From Hyphochytrium catenoides (Eukaryota > Sar > Hyphochytriomycetes > Hyphochytriales > Hyphochytriaceae), in the NCBI GenBank assembly GCA_900088475.1, contig FLMG01003845.1, positions 1 to 32,500 of the forward strand: DNA of 32,500 nt. The letters run 5' to 3'. The notes beneath the pieces were generated by a model, which saw only the letters and a list, made by a program, of their open reading frames with translations, made no database searches and was not told the origin of the DNA. Every line of letters starts with the position of its first letter. Within the stretch, counting starts at the first letter, position 1. Shown piece after piece: positions 1 to 9,086 of this stretch. Position numbers and translations under genes: made by a program.

Positions 1-322
1 AAGCTTCAGGCATTGCCACCCATCTCTGTAAAGTTCATCAGAGAGTTCTCTACTTATAAGCCCAACTGGGGTCCCATAAACTAGAGCTATTCTGACTATG
101 CCAACTATCCCTAATATAGTCTAAGGTATGGAGTTATAGAGATATCCCTGTCTAGAATAGTCAGTCCTGGAGGTATCCTGGGGTACTGACCATAAGCCAT
201 AGATATAACAGGGACATTTCCTTTACTTCATATCTCGGCTCTACTGGGAGTTTAGAGCTGAAACTTTGGTGGTTAAGCTTGCCATCTTTTAATCCGCATA
301 GCTGTGCCCTCAGACTCCAACA
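1..322 (-). mobile_element. LTR-like repeat, copy 1 (reverse orientation)
   Basis: Read on the minus strand, this copy starts at 322 with TGTTGGAG and continues TGAGGGCACAGCTATG, the same start as the copy at 1243. Similarity then runs through about position 28 at roughly 80-85% by eye, with small indels. The far end is not clean and may be diverged or cut by the window edge. The base composition just outside the start is not purine-rich, so this looks like a solo or fragmentary LTR. It overlaps a 129-codon minus-strand frame at 161-550, which I do not regard as a gene. Confidence 0.6.
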
Positions 323-1242
323 GGAAGCAGTGTACGAAAATGAGTGAGTGGGCTGTAACGGCTTCGGGCGACAATCTGCTAAGATGGCTGCGGCGGAGGT
401 GTAGTACAGACCAGCTTTAGTCTCCCACTCTCTACCTTCTTTTACAGGACATAATGCTTGACGTCTACTGTGCCTTCTGTTACCTAGATTCCGTCTAGAG
501 TTGATTAGCACAGAGTTGTTCTCTCTGGTCACCAGTGTGACACTTAGCACTTGTTTGCCACGTTGCTTTTTCTCAACTGAAATGACATTAGCTCTTTACC
601 AGTACGAAGTGTCGTCTGCCTAAAGTGTTATGTTCTATCTACTCAGGTAAGTGCAATCTCCTCTGTCTTCTTAGTGTAGCTCTTCTTGTTGGTATCCTTG
701 CCTAGATTGCCACAGTCCGGGTGGGCTCTCAGTCATGCTCTTGATATACTTTAGCCTAGGGTCCATTATTGGAGAGGTGGGTAGTCTCCTATCTGAGAGA
801 TGGATGGAGTGCTCTTTAACCCAGACTGAGTATACTACGCTGGGTTGGGTAGGCAGCGAAGTCTGATCCTGCTTCCCAGATCAGACTTAGTCGCCTAAAT
901 AAAGTACCACAGAAACCTCTGTTTGTGACAATAGTTACACCTTCGAACTTGGTCGTGCACTCTTGTTGTCCCAGCTATTAGTAATGGGCAACTGGTGCGA
1001 GAAGGCCAGCTGCTCAGGAAAACGCGGCGACGCTCTGCGACCTGGCTCGTCGACCAATGAGAGACACATTCCGCTCTGGTAGGTGTAGAGGAGGGCGCGG
1101 AGATTGTTTTTTGACCCACGCAAAAGCACCGTCTTTTAGACTTAGGAACTATCATCTCTTTCTAGCGGGTCTACAGCATGCGGGGAGGTGTTGAATGTTC
1201 AGCTTCGACCCTTCATAATAGGGAGTTCGAGCTGCGGGGAGG
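323..1242. other. Region between the two inverted LTR-like copies
   Basis: No frame here looks like a real gene; the longest are 60-90 codons and overlap each other in several frames. Near the right end, the motif GCGGGGAGGTGTTG occurs twice, at about 1180 and 1235, some 55 bp apart. This suggests a duplicated polypurine tract and LTR edge. The rest could be a decayed retrotransposon interior or unrelated sequence. Confidence 0.35.
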
Positions 1243-1561
1243 TGTTGGAGAATGAGGGCACAGCTATGTGTACAAGCTGCCAAGCTTAACTACCCAAGTT
1301 TCAGCTCTAAACTCCCAGTAGAAGCCGTGATATGAAGCAAACGAAATGTTCCTGTCTATATCTATGGCTTATGGTCAGTACCCCGGAATACCTTCAAGAC
1401 TGACTGTTCTAGACACGGATTTCTCTATGACTGAATTCTTAGGGTTTATTAGGAATAGTTGGCATAGTCAGAATAGCTCTAGATTATGGGACCCCAGTTT
1501 GGCTTATAAGTAGAGCACTCTCATCTAATGACATTGTCCAATCATCCCATATAATCCAACA
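1243..1561 (+). mobile_element. LTR-like repeat, copy 2 (319 bp, TGTTGGA...TCCAACA)
   Basis: The segment begins TGTTGGA and ends TCCAACA, a perfect 7-bp inverted terminus as in Ty1/copia-type LTRs (family knowledge). It is preceded directly by the purine-rich stretch GCGGGGAGG, which resembles a polypurine tract, so this may be a 3' LTR. No tRNA-complementary primer site is seen after 1561, and the flanking five bases (GGAGG and TTATC) do not match as a target-site duplication. It is an inverted copy of the repeat at 1-322. No intact gag or pol was recognised nearby. Confidence 0.65.
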
Positions 1562-2962
1562 TTATCTGTGAATGACTTGGGGCGTAGCCGAGTCACTAGC
1601 CCAATCACATCAGCCCGCCGTCAGAGTTGAACAGGAGTACCCGATCTTAGACACATGAGAAGTACCTTTGGGTGACACAGTCATCGTCGGTCCGTTCCCG
1701 GTAGTACGTATTATCTCTTCTATGGCATATCGTCTCTCCCTGCCCCACCACACCGAGGGGGGTCAGCCCCAACCACAATGCATCGTAGGAATAAGAGGCC
1801 ATGGGGTGACACATGCTGACGAATTTTAAGTGATTCTGAGCACAGTATGGCACGGTGAAGCAGGAGGAGTAATCAGAATCAGTATGTCCCCCGAAGGATT
1901 AGCAGGCACCGAGCTAAGACTATCTAGTTGACGTTGTTGCCAGAACGCAGAAAGCTCTTCTGCAGATTTTGTAGATAGACTGCGCTGGCAAAGGCAACAA
2001 TCAGGTCTACAAAGCACTACCGAAGATCGACAAAGCGTGTAAGAAATAGACGAACCGTGTTATTGACTAGGTTGTTTCTGTAACTGGATTGCAAAAAACG
2101 ACTGACTCCCGACAGAGCTGTAGGAAAAAGCTCCTCTTCCTTCATCTCCTCCTCTGTCCACCATTACTGATGAACTTTCCAGATAATCCCTCTTTAGCTC
2201 CTCTCCGCCGTGTGCTTCTCTGCTACTCCCAGAAGCGTCTATGGCCTTCTTCTTTCTCTCTTTACGTTTTCTCTCTTACTCCCTACTAGACCTACCTGGG
2301 GCAGCTCATCCCCACTATTCTTCTTCCCCGGGTTCATATGCAGGCACTGACTTTTCCCATCCCTTATCTACTACAGATAGAACAGGGGCTTCTTGTCCGT
2401 TTCTGCTTCGAGTCCAAGAGAGAACTCTACCGCCTCACAGAGTCTGAACCAATTGAGAGTCTGTTACACAAGGAACCCGCACCTCAGCGCGGTTGAGGAG
2501 GAGGAGGAGAGTCTTGCGCAGCAAGGGAGAGAATGTAAGGAGCACGTCTTAGTAGCTCCTCTACTACCTTTACCTCGTAGCCTTCTAGTTCTAGCTTCAG
2601 TACATATATTTTCCAGTCACTTCTCTTACCGTCATGCGCTTCTCTTACAATAATGCCCGAACAGTCAACAATCAATTTTATCAGACTGCACAAGAACCTA
2701 GTTCCGCCTGTCGTCTTAGGGCGAAACTGGAAATTGACTGTTCTACGTCGGTTTTCAGAGGTCTACTAGCATAGGAAAATGACCCTTGGTGGCCATCAGA
2801 AGGCTTCATTGTCGGCTTATTGATGCGTATCCTTTTGGCGATCTATCTACATCTGAAGAATAAGGTCAACAAAAATACAGCGTAGATAGAGGAACTGTCG
2901 TCTCGTTTTTTATGGCAGCAAGGCATCGACGAGTGGAACGTCCAATGTCCCCTTCTCGTAAG
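1562..2962. other. Gene-poor stretch, no supported gene
   Basis: Only short overlapping frames of under 90 codons occur here on both strands, and none has recognisable motifs. A CT-rich block lies at about 2130-2430. The right end abuts the stop codon of the membrane-protein gene at 2963, so some of it is probably that gene's 3' untranslated region. It may also hold decayed transposon sequence continuing from the LTR at 1243-1561. Confidence 0.35.
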
Positions 2963-5785
2963 TCAAGGCTTACGGGTGACCGCTCCGGTGCGAGAAGAAG
3001 GCGAGTGCGAATGTGTTGCAACCTTCATCGCCGACGGTTCAATCTTCTCTCTCAAATTTTTGCATTCGAAGAGGGATGCTCGGAATGATCTATCGATCTC
3101 ATAAGAGACCGAGCCTCCGATGAAATATAGCGGCTGTGTTCCTGCTCTATACCTTCTTCCATCCTCGTAACTCTTGTGTCCATTACTACGTGCTGGTGGA
3201 TGTGAGCCAGAGGACGATGAAGAATCTTCACCGTTGGATACCTGAGTGGAGAGATCGGGAGAAGGGGTAGAAGAAGTGCCAGAGCTCACCAGCAGGTGGT
3301 AAAGAAGGGGGAGAGAGAAGATAAGAAGAGAAGTTTGTCTCGCAATGATGAAAGTGTCTGTTCTGATGCTGAGGATGTAGTGCAGTGCTGTGTGTCTCTC
3401 GTGTATTTCTGCGTCCTCGCCCGTTGCACCCCTGTCATCCTTTTGAAGCTCGTCGCCTGCTGCCCGGCTAATTTCGAGAAGAGTTCTGAAGCGCAAAGAG
3501 AGGTTTTTCTCCTCTATGAAGGTGAAGGAAAAGAGAAACCAACATTGAATGGCTAGTAGAGGAATGAGAAGAGCCAGTCCAGTGAACCGCTTGCTTAACC
3601 GAGCGGTTAGCGGGGGAGGTAGTATTAAGACCGTATCTTCAGCTTTCCATGTCTCATCACAATTCACTGTTCCCTTCCACTTTGTTCCGACCTTTCTTCC
3701 TTCTTTGTCTGCCGTCGTGAGCCCCATCCTGTCGTGTGCTCCAATAGAAATGGCACTTCTTTCTTCCTCTTTGCAAGCCTCTGTCGCGGACCCCTCTTTT
3801 TGTCTTTGATGGGTCTCATCACTTTCTTTTCTTTGCTTCCCTCTGTCCGCGTGGTGCTTCTTGCTAGTACTATTTTGTTTCCGTTCTTCTGTGGCTCTCT
3901 GTCTTCTTCTCTCTTCAACTGGCGGAGTTTCATCAGGGGAAGAAGCGGGAAGAATGGCGTCGCTGAGGAGAGATGCAATGTAGAGAGATAACCAACCAAG
4001 CGATGGAAGACACCGCTCGTCGTATTCGAAGGCGTCCGCCAAGGAGAGAGACAAAGCAGTCGCCTGCCCTGCCAAGAACCAGACGTCAAACGAAGAGGTC
4101 AAGAGAAGGAGAAGAAGAGATATGTTCCATTCCGTAATGAAGAAGAAGACAGAGGTAAGGCTCCAGGCCAGAGCTAGACTCGACACGAGGGGCGAGAGCC
4201 AGCTAAGAATTGAAGGGGAGAGAAAGAAGAAAGTTGAGACGAAGAGGGGACAGGAAGATGAGGGGGAGTCGGAACCTCTTTTCAAGCTCCCCAACCAGAA
4301 GGCGAGAGGAAGAAGACAGCTAGTGCCAAGTAAGATAAAGGACCGGACGACATAACTGTACCAGTGGTGCTTTCTGTCCTCTTTCTCTATACTCTCACTT
4401 TGTGCCTTCCTTTCCCTCGATGCCGTTCTCTCAGGGCTTTCTAACCTACTTCCCTCTTTCCTCCCTTGGAACTCATGATTACCAGCTGCAAGTTCTCCCT
4501 CCGTCCTTCCTCCTCTCACAGGGACAACCTTTTTCTTCGTAGTAGGCGCACATGAGAGGTAGGAGAAGAACGGGAAAAAGGAACCTCGGGCTGAGCTGGA
4601 TTTGACTAACGGTCCTTGCTCCAGGATTTCCCGCTGAGGGTTGGAGAGTGAAGTTTTCCCTTCGTCTTTGACTTCGGATTGGGCTCTCAATCTTTTCCTA
4701 GTGAAATGGCTGAAAACTGTGTCGCGGCGGTCAATCCTAAGATCTGCTGACCAAGAGATAAGCAGTGGGACCGATGAATCCTTTCCAATATCATCGATTC
4801 TTTCTATCTTAGTCCAATCCTGGCTATATCTCTCTTTTTGTTGTCCAATCCCGGAGAGAGGCCTGAGGACCAAGGGCCAATGGATGGCCGAACATTGGAA
4901 TACCCTTGACCGATGCCTTTCTCCTCTCAACTTTGAACGAGAACAGGCACTGCCCTCAACGTCTGTTATTTTAGCTTCCTCATCAGGTGGTGGTCTCTTC
5001 TCGGTCCTCCCGGTCAGCTTCCGCTTCCTCCCTATAGCTCTTCGCAGCACCTTCTGCACCAAAGGAGAGGAATAGAAGAGTGGAAGTAAGAAAAGAAAGT
5101 GCGTCGCTCCTGCTTGGAGTAGTATATCCTCCGCGGTAAGCCGCCTTTCTCCAACTTTCCAGCTCAGGCTTACAGCTCCCTGAAGCTCTCCTAGCATAGC
5201 CCTGATCGTCACTGTGCAGAGAAGAAGGAGAGACGAGAGAAACCCGACAACAGATAGGGGAGAACGGAACACAAAGTGCAGTGCATTATCTAGCAGCCCG
5301 CCCACGACGAGGACGCTGACAGCTGTGCAGAGAAGTGGAGTCCCTCTTTCTTTCTCGAGGAGTACGGCCACTGTAGTCCAGAAGAGAAGAAGCACGCCGC
5401 CAAATGCCCAGAATTGAGGGCTTTTCAGAACCATTGAAGCTAACATTGGGTTGAGAAAGAGCAAAAACTGGAAGTTGACGGGAAGAGTAAATAGTAGAGA
5501 CAAGAGAGAGAGAAAAGAGCCCTCTGCCTTCCCGACGAAGAAGAGAGCTAGACACGAGCTAATTCCCCCGTTCCAGAGAATTGCCGTCAGCCTTCCTAGC
5601 CATTTGTGCCGTAGGAGAAAGAGAAGAGCGCGGCGATGTGCCTCCCTCCCTTTTACGATGGAGAGAAGAGACTCTCCAAAGTCTACTTTCTTCTCTGCCT
5701 CCCACAAAGGGACGAGTGCCCATATGTCCTTCTCCATCTCTTCGGTTTCCCTCTCGTCGGTCTCTGATAGGCTCGGCTCTGTCAT
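2963..5785 (-). CDS. Large multi-pass membrane protein, unknown family (940 aa)
   Basis: A 2,823-bp frame is open without interruption from an ATG at 5785 to a stop at 2963. The acidic N-terminus (about residues 1-30) is followed by about six hydrophobic segments (near 64-84, 90-118, 126-143, 150-168, 172-196 and 221-240). A charged, presumably disordered linker spans about 250-475. Five more segments lie near 478-501, 512-530, 532-550, 554-575 and 594-613. After a second basic/acidic linker at about 615-720 come two further segments, near 735-760 and 830-855. The total is about 13, so it is probably an integral membrane protein of the endomembrane system or plasma membrane. I recognise no transporter, channel or enzyme motif. 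The absence of introns is odd beside the 5-14 introns of the genes further right; one of the hydrophilic linkers could be an unspotted in-frame intron. Frame length makes coding very likely; function is unknown. Confidence 0.75.
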   Translation of the reverse strand: MTEPSLSETDERETEEMEKDIWALVPLWEAEKKVDFGESLLSIVKGREAHRRALLFLLRHKWLGRLTAILWNGGISSCLALFFVGKAEGSFLSLLSLLFTLPVNFQFLLFLNPMLASMVLKSPQFWAFGGVLLLFWTTVAVLLEKERGTPLLCTAVSVLVVGGLLDNALHFVFRSPLSVVGFLSSLLLLCTVTIRAMLGELQGAVSLSWKVGERRLTAEDILLQAGATHFLFLLPLFYSSPLVQKVLRRAIGRKRKLTGRTEKRPPPDEEAKITDVEGSACSRSKLRGERHRSRVFQCSAIHWPLVLRPLSGIGQQKERYSQDWTKIERIDDIGKDSSVPLLISWSADLRIDRRDTVFSHFTRKRLRAQSEVKDEGKTSLSNPQREILEQGPLVKSSSARGSFFPFFSYLSCAPTTKKKVVPVRGGRTEGELAAGNHEFQGRKEGSRLESPERTASRERKAQSESIEKEDRKHHWYSYVVRSFILLGTSCLLPLAFWLGSLKRGSDSPSSSCPLFVSTFFFLSPSILSWLSPLVSSLALAWSLTSVFFFITEWNISLLLLLLTSSFDVWFLAGQATALSLSLADAFEYDERCLPSLGWLSLYIASLLSDAILPASSPDETPPVEERRRQRATEERKQNSTSKKHHADRGKQRKESDETHQRQKEGSATEACKEEERSAISIGAHDRMGLTTADKEGRKVGTKWKGTVNCDETWKAEDTVLILPPPLTARLSKRFTGLALLIPLLAIQCWFLFSFTFIEEKNLSLRFRTLLEISRAAGDELQKDDRGATGEDAEIHERHTALHYILSIRTDTFIIARQTSLLIFSLPLLYHLLVSSGTSSTPSPDLSTQVSNGEDSSSSSGSHPPARSNGHKSYEDGRRYRAGTQPLYFIGGSVSYEIDRSFRASLFECKNLREKIEPSAMKVATHSHSPSSRTGAVTRKP

Positions 5786-5996
5786 CTTTGGTCATTTTCC
5801 TCCTTCCTTTTCTCGTGCTCAAAAAGACCCTTTTGTGGTGTGGAGACAGATGTCATTTCCTCCTCTTCACACTGTCGCACTCATCCTCTCGCTCTAAGCA
5901 GCCCAGGACGAGTCTATCGGTTGATGGTCCATGATGGAGAGAAAGAGCGAACCATGCATTAGGGTTTTGGGAACTGATGGGTGTCACCGCCTCCTG

Positions 5997-6592
5997 ATGG
6001 CCTCAGACGATGAGGAAGAAGGAGAAGAACAGGTTGAGCAACGTGATTGTCGATAATAGGGAAGACGGTAAAGGAGGCAAAAAGGTGGAGAACGAGGTCG
6101 AAGGAGAGCAGCGTGGGCCACCGCCATCAGAAGGCAAGGAGGGTTCAGAGAGTACAAATAATAACAACTGCGGGAGGAAGGGACAAGACACAGACTAAGA
6201 AGGTCCTGGAGTTAAAGGAGAGAGATGCATAAAGGACGACTGCTTCTCTTCCTCTTCTGAGGGTGAAAGAGAGCAAGAAGATCCTCCAGAAGAAAAGGAA
6301 AGGAAAGGACGAAGGGCGGCAAATATGATGAAAAAGTAAGGACCGACTCACAACGGTAAGGAAGGCGGCAGCAGATAGAAGAGAGAAGACGAGGAGTGCA
6401 GGACGAGAGACCGGGAAGCGGCGCAACAACTTCGGGAAGGAGGAGTTCGCTCAGGAGGAGGAGGATGATGGGCCCGCCATACAGACAGCTCAACAGCAGC
6501 AGAGGAACGGCAGAAGACAAGCCAGTCAGAAGAACACGAAACGGCAGTTATCTTCTCAGAGCAGCGGCAGCACAGTATTAATGCGTCCTTGA
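5997..6592 (+). other. Purine-rich, exon-like region; possible small nuclear-protein gene
   Basis: An ATG at 5997 opens a short acidic frame (MASDDEEEGEEQ) that soon stops. Downstream, all pieces are strongly A/G-rich and read as Lys/Arg/Glu-rich peptide. The last piece, from about 6332 to a TGA at 6592, is open for about 86 codons and contains GKRRNNFGKEEFAQEEEDDG followed by a Gln/Ser-rich tail. A phase-compatible 43-nt GT-AG gap at 6336-6378 could join an upstream acidic frame (6197-6335) to it, but that is far shorter than the other introns here. In-frame stops block any simple model. It could be a multi-exon gene for a disordered nuclear protein, a pseudogene, or low-complexity DNA. It lies divergently from the membrane-protein gene. 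Confidence 0.25.
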
Positions 6593-7538
6593 GAATTATT
6601 CTGGATACATAACAGAGATATAATCTACACTACTGTATGTTCACATCACTGTACATAAGTACATTGCTGTCGAGTCGGAATATAGGGCTATTGTATTCGG
6701 AACATGACTTCAGAACCAAGATCCTCCCTTTACAAAGCGACATCTTCATCTTAATGTAGGTTCCTGACAGCTGGGGCTCTGTAACGGAAAAAGGCAGGAG
6801 GACTAAGAAAGGAGGAGTATCCTCTTTCTCTCCCCAGTCCCGGGCACGTCCGTCCTCCTCTCGGGCATGGGGTACGGCAGCTCATTGTAGAGAATGAGAG
6901 AACAAGAGGCAGTGACATCATTGGATCAAGAGGAGTGTGGAAACACAGCGATACCACCGACGGCACGAATCATCGTTCAGGATGACTTCAATGAGCATGG
7001 ACAGCGACAGAGATAAGCGTCGATGGACTGAGAGGATGGCTCCACTTTCGGTACATGCAGCTGCGGCACTAGCAGAGCAGCATACCTTGTCATCTTTAAG
7101 ACCCAGCAAGTAACTCTTGATGGACGACGTAGTAGAATCTTCAGCGTTAGGCTTATAAATCAAAAGAAAGGAAGAAGAGAATAACCAGTATAGGAGCCTA
7201 GTCAAAGAGTAAGAGTGATAGGTAAAGAAGATGGGAAGATAGCAGCATGTCCTTTCTTTGGATGCACTTTAGCCTGGGAGAGAGGCTGCATTCCTCTGTA
7301 ACGGAGAGAGATGAGAAAGAAGCAAGTGCTAAACAAATTAGGGAAGGGAAGGGTGATTTTGGAGTCCGAGGCAGTTCTAGAGGCAGCGCAACAGGCACCA
7401 ATTAATAGGATAACTTGGCTGTAGGCAAATGGTCAGATGTATCTGTATGTAAGCGAAGTTCAAGGCTCATTTCTATCCTGCTCCGACTGCCTAAACGTAA
7501 AGCAAGCAGTGCTCTCTCTCTCTCTGGAACCCAGGTCT
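6593..7538. other. Intergenic stretch, no supported gene
   Basis: Frames are short (under 100 codons), overlapping and without recognisable motifs. The first 150 bases are AT-richer than the surroundings. A short CT microsatellite (about 7511-7525) precedes the tandem duplication. Nothing else is supported. Confidence 0.4.
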
Positions 7539-7900
7539 AACCTGGCGCCTCCATTATGGAGCTAGGCTGCTTTCTACCATCTGCCGCCTCTATATCATCC
7601 CATGCGGCCACAAGTAGCGCAAGATTGGCTAGGGGAATGTCGTCCAAACAGTACTATTTAGAGTATATCTACAGGAGAGCAATCCGTAGTACTTTATCCA
7701 CAAGGAAGAACTGATGAACCTGGCGCCGTCCCTTATGGAGCTAGCCTGCCTTCTACCATCTGCCGCCTCTATATCATCCGAGGAGATGACAAGTAGCCTA
7801 GAATTGGCTAGGGGGGAAACGTCGTCTGAACCGTACTATTTAGAGTATATATATGTCGGAGAACAATCTGTGGTAGTTTATCTACAAGGAAGAGCTGATG
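7539..7900 (+). repeat. Diverged tandem duplication, two units of about 178 and 184 bp
   Basis: Unit 1 (7539-7716) and unit 2 (7717-7900) both begin AACCTGGCGCC and end with a GGAAGA-CTGATG match, and align throughout at about 80-85% by eye. Unit 2 has a six-base net gain in its middle. Both units carry a plus-strand frame sharing the blocks LPSAASISS, LARG and YYLEYIY. In unit 1 that frame stops in the unit, whereas in unit 2 it runs on to 7998 (94 codons, ATG at 7714). I recognise no domain. It could be a gene fragment, a duplicated piece of a mobile element, or a small real gene. Confidence 0.75.
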
Positions 7901-8093
7901 ATGGAAATAGCATAAGTTCTAAGAAGGAGGATGATAAACAGCTAGCAGATGAAAGCAGGCGCAGTGCGACCGGAGAAGAGGATCCACAACATAGATGAAG
8001 CAGCTCTAAAAGTGAAGTCTGAAGAAAGAAAAGTCCATTCTACCTCATGAACGGGTGGAGTGAGAAGCACAGCTGTACCATCACAGCCTTCTT

Positions 8094-9086
8094 TTAGGCG
8101 GCAGCGACTGGCTGCACCGGCACTACTGCAGTCGAGGTATAAGCAGAAGACTCTGTAGAAGTTCCTTCTGAGTCTTCCATCTCCCTTCCATTCTTATACA
8201 CTGTTGGAGAAACAGCAATTGGTTCTGTCTCTTGGTTACATCTCGCTGCCTCATCCTCTGTCATTAAATTCTTTTTCTTCCTATGGAAGCAGTCCCACGG
8301 CGATCTGGTTCTCTTGTCCTTTCTGATGAGGATCGCCGCCAGGCCGTGCTGAGGGAGAACTTGTCCCGCCTCCCCTTCTCCCTGTTCCGGGTGGTAACAC
8401 AGCGGTCTGTTCTCATCGACCCACTTGTAGAAACAACCTTTCAACACCTTCACGCGGGTAAAGCCCTGGGTAATAAGCCGGCGAGCAAGAACCCCTGCAC
8501 GAAGTCCCATGGCGTCGTAGACTATAAGCTGCGGGTAGTTGTCCTTTGTGAAATCGGAAAAGCCATCCGGAGCCCAGTCGGGGCAGTAGGTGCACTTGTG
8601 AAACGGCCGGCACTGCGCTTGCCAGTTAGGAGGAGTGATGAAGAGCGATTTCTTGGAACGGAGAGGATAGTGATTGACTGCCCCTTGAATGTGCCCAGCA
8701 TAGAACTCATCAGCCCTCCTTGCGTCCACTAAGAGGATTTGAGAAGAGAGAGGTGTTGCTGAAGTCGGAGATAAGGCTCTCTCCCGGTCTTGGTTTTGCA
8801 GTAGTTGGAAGAGCTCCGCAGTAGATATCCTCTCTAGCCCTATATCCATAAGGTCGACGATGGCCTGGGATATGCCGCGAAGGAGGCGGCGAGGGCGAGA
8901 GGAGAGACCTTTGCTATACCCCTCAGGCTTCTCTGAGTCCACGAAGGTAACATCGGGAGGATGCGAGTGCGAGGGTGGCGGAGGAGAGATGAGGCTCTGC
9001 TCTTCTTCTTTCCGAGGTATTCCTTTGCTATTGAGGTCATAGCTTTCCGCCTCGCATTGGAAGTGCTGACTCGCGTTACCTGTCAT
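8094..9086 (-). CDS. Rhodanese-fold protein with substituted active-site cysteine (330 aa)
   Basis: The first ATG of the frame is at 9086; the frame stays open upstream beyond 9194, but that part starts only with GTG, so I chose the ATG. A disordered N-terminus (Pro/Ser-rich, about residues 1-60) leads into a rhodanese-like domain at about 86-230. Its landmarks are ISTAEL, the strand LLVDARRADEF followed by AGHIQGAVN, and a later strand IVYDAMGLRA leading to LARRLITQGF and VLKGCFYKW. The loop that carries the catalytic Cys in active rhodaneses and Cdc25 phosphatases has Asp191 instead, so sulfurtransferase or phosphatase activity is unlikely. An inserted CTYC pair near 165-168 could bind a metal or form a disulfide (inference). 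The C-terminal 70 residues are low-complexity. A binding or scaffold role is plausible; the non-catalytic rhodanese domain of the ciliary protein CEP41 also lacks the Cys, but orthology is not shown. No intron is evident. Confidence 0.75.
   Translation of the reverse strand: MTGNASQHFQCEAESYDLNSKGIPRKEEEQSLISPPPPSHSHPPDVTFVDSEKPEGYSKGLSSRPRRLLRGISQAIVDLMDIGLERISTAELFQLLQNQDRERALSPTSATPLSSQILLVDARRADEFYAGHIQGAVNHYPLRSKKSLFITPPNWQAQCRPFHKCTYCPDWAPDGFSDFTKDNYPQLIVYDAMGLRAGVLARRLITQGFTRVKVLKGCFYKWVDENRPLCYHPEQGEGEAGQVLPQHGLAAILIRKDKRTRSPWDCFHRKKKNLMTEDEAARCNQETEPIAVSPTVYKNGREMEDSEGTSTESSAYTSTAVVPVQPVAAA

Noticed and set aside
161-550. 129-codon minus-strand frame
   Set aside because: It overlaps the LTR-like repeat (1-322), shows no domain, and the corresponding frame in the other copy is broken by stops.
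893-925. AAATAAAGTAC motif shared with about 11308, considered as a repeated polyadenylation site
   Set aside because: Similarity covers only about 30 bases and the flanks do not align; no gene ends nearby.
3664-4089. 141-codon minus-strand frame inside the membrane-protein gene
   Set aside because: It is a shifted-frame shadow of the 940-aa frame, with no motifs of its own.
4641-5075. 144-codon plus-strand frame opposite the membrane protein
   Set aside because: It is antisense to a much longer frame and has no recognisable domain.
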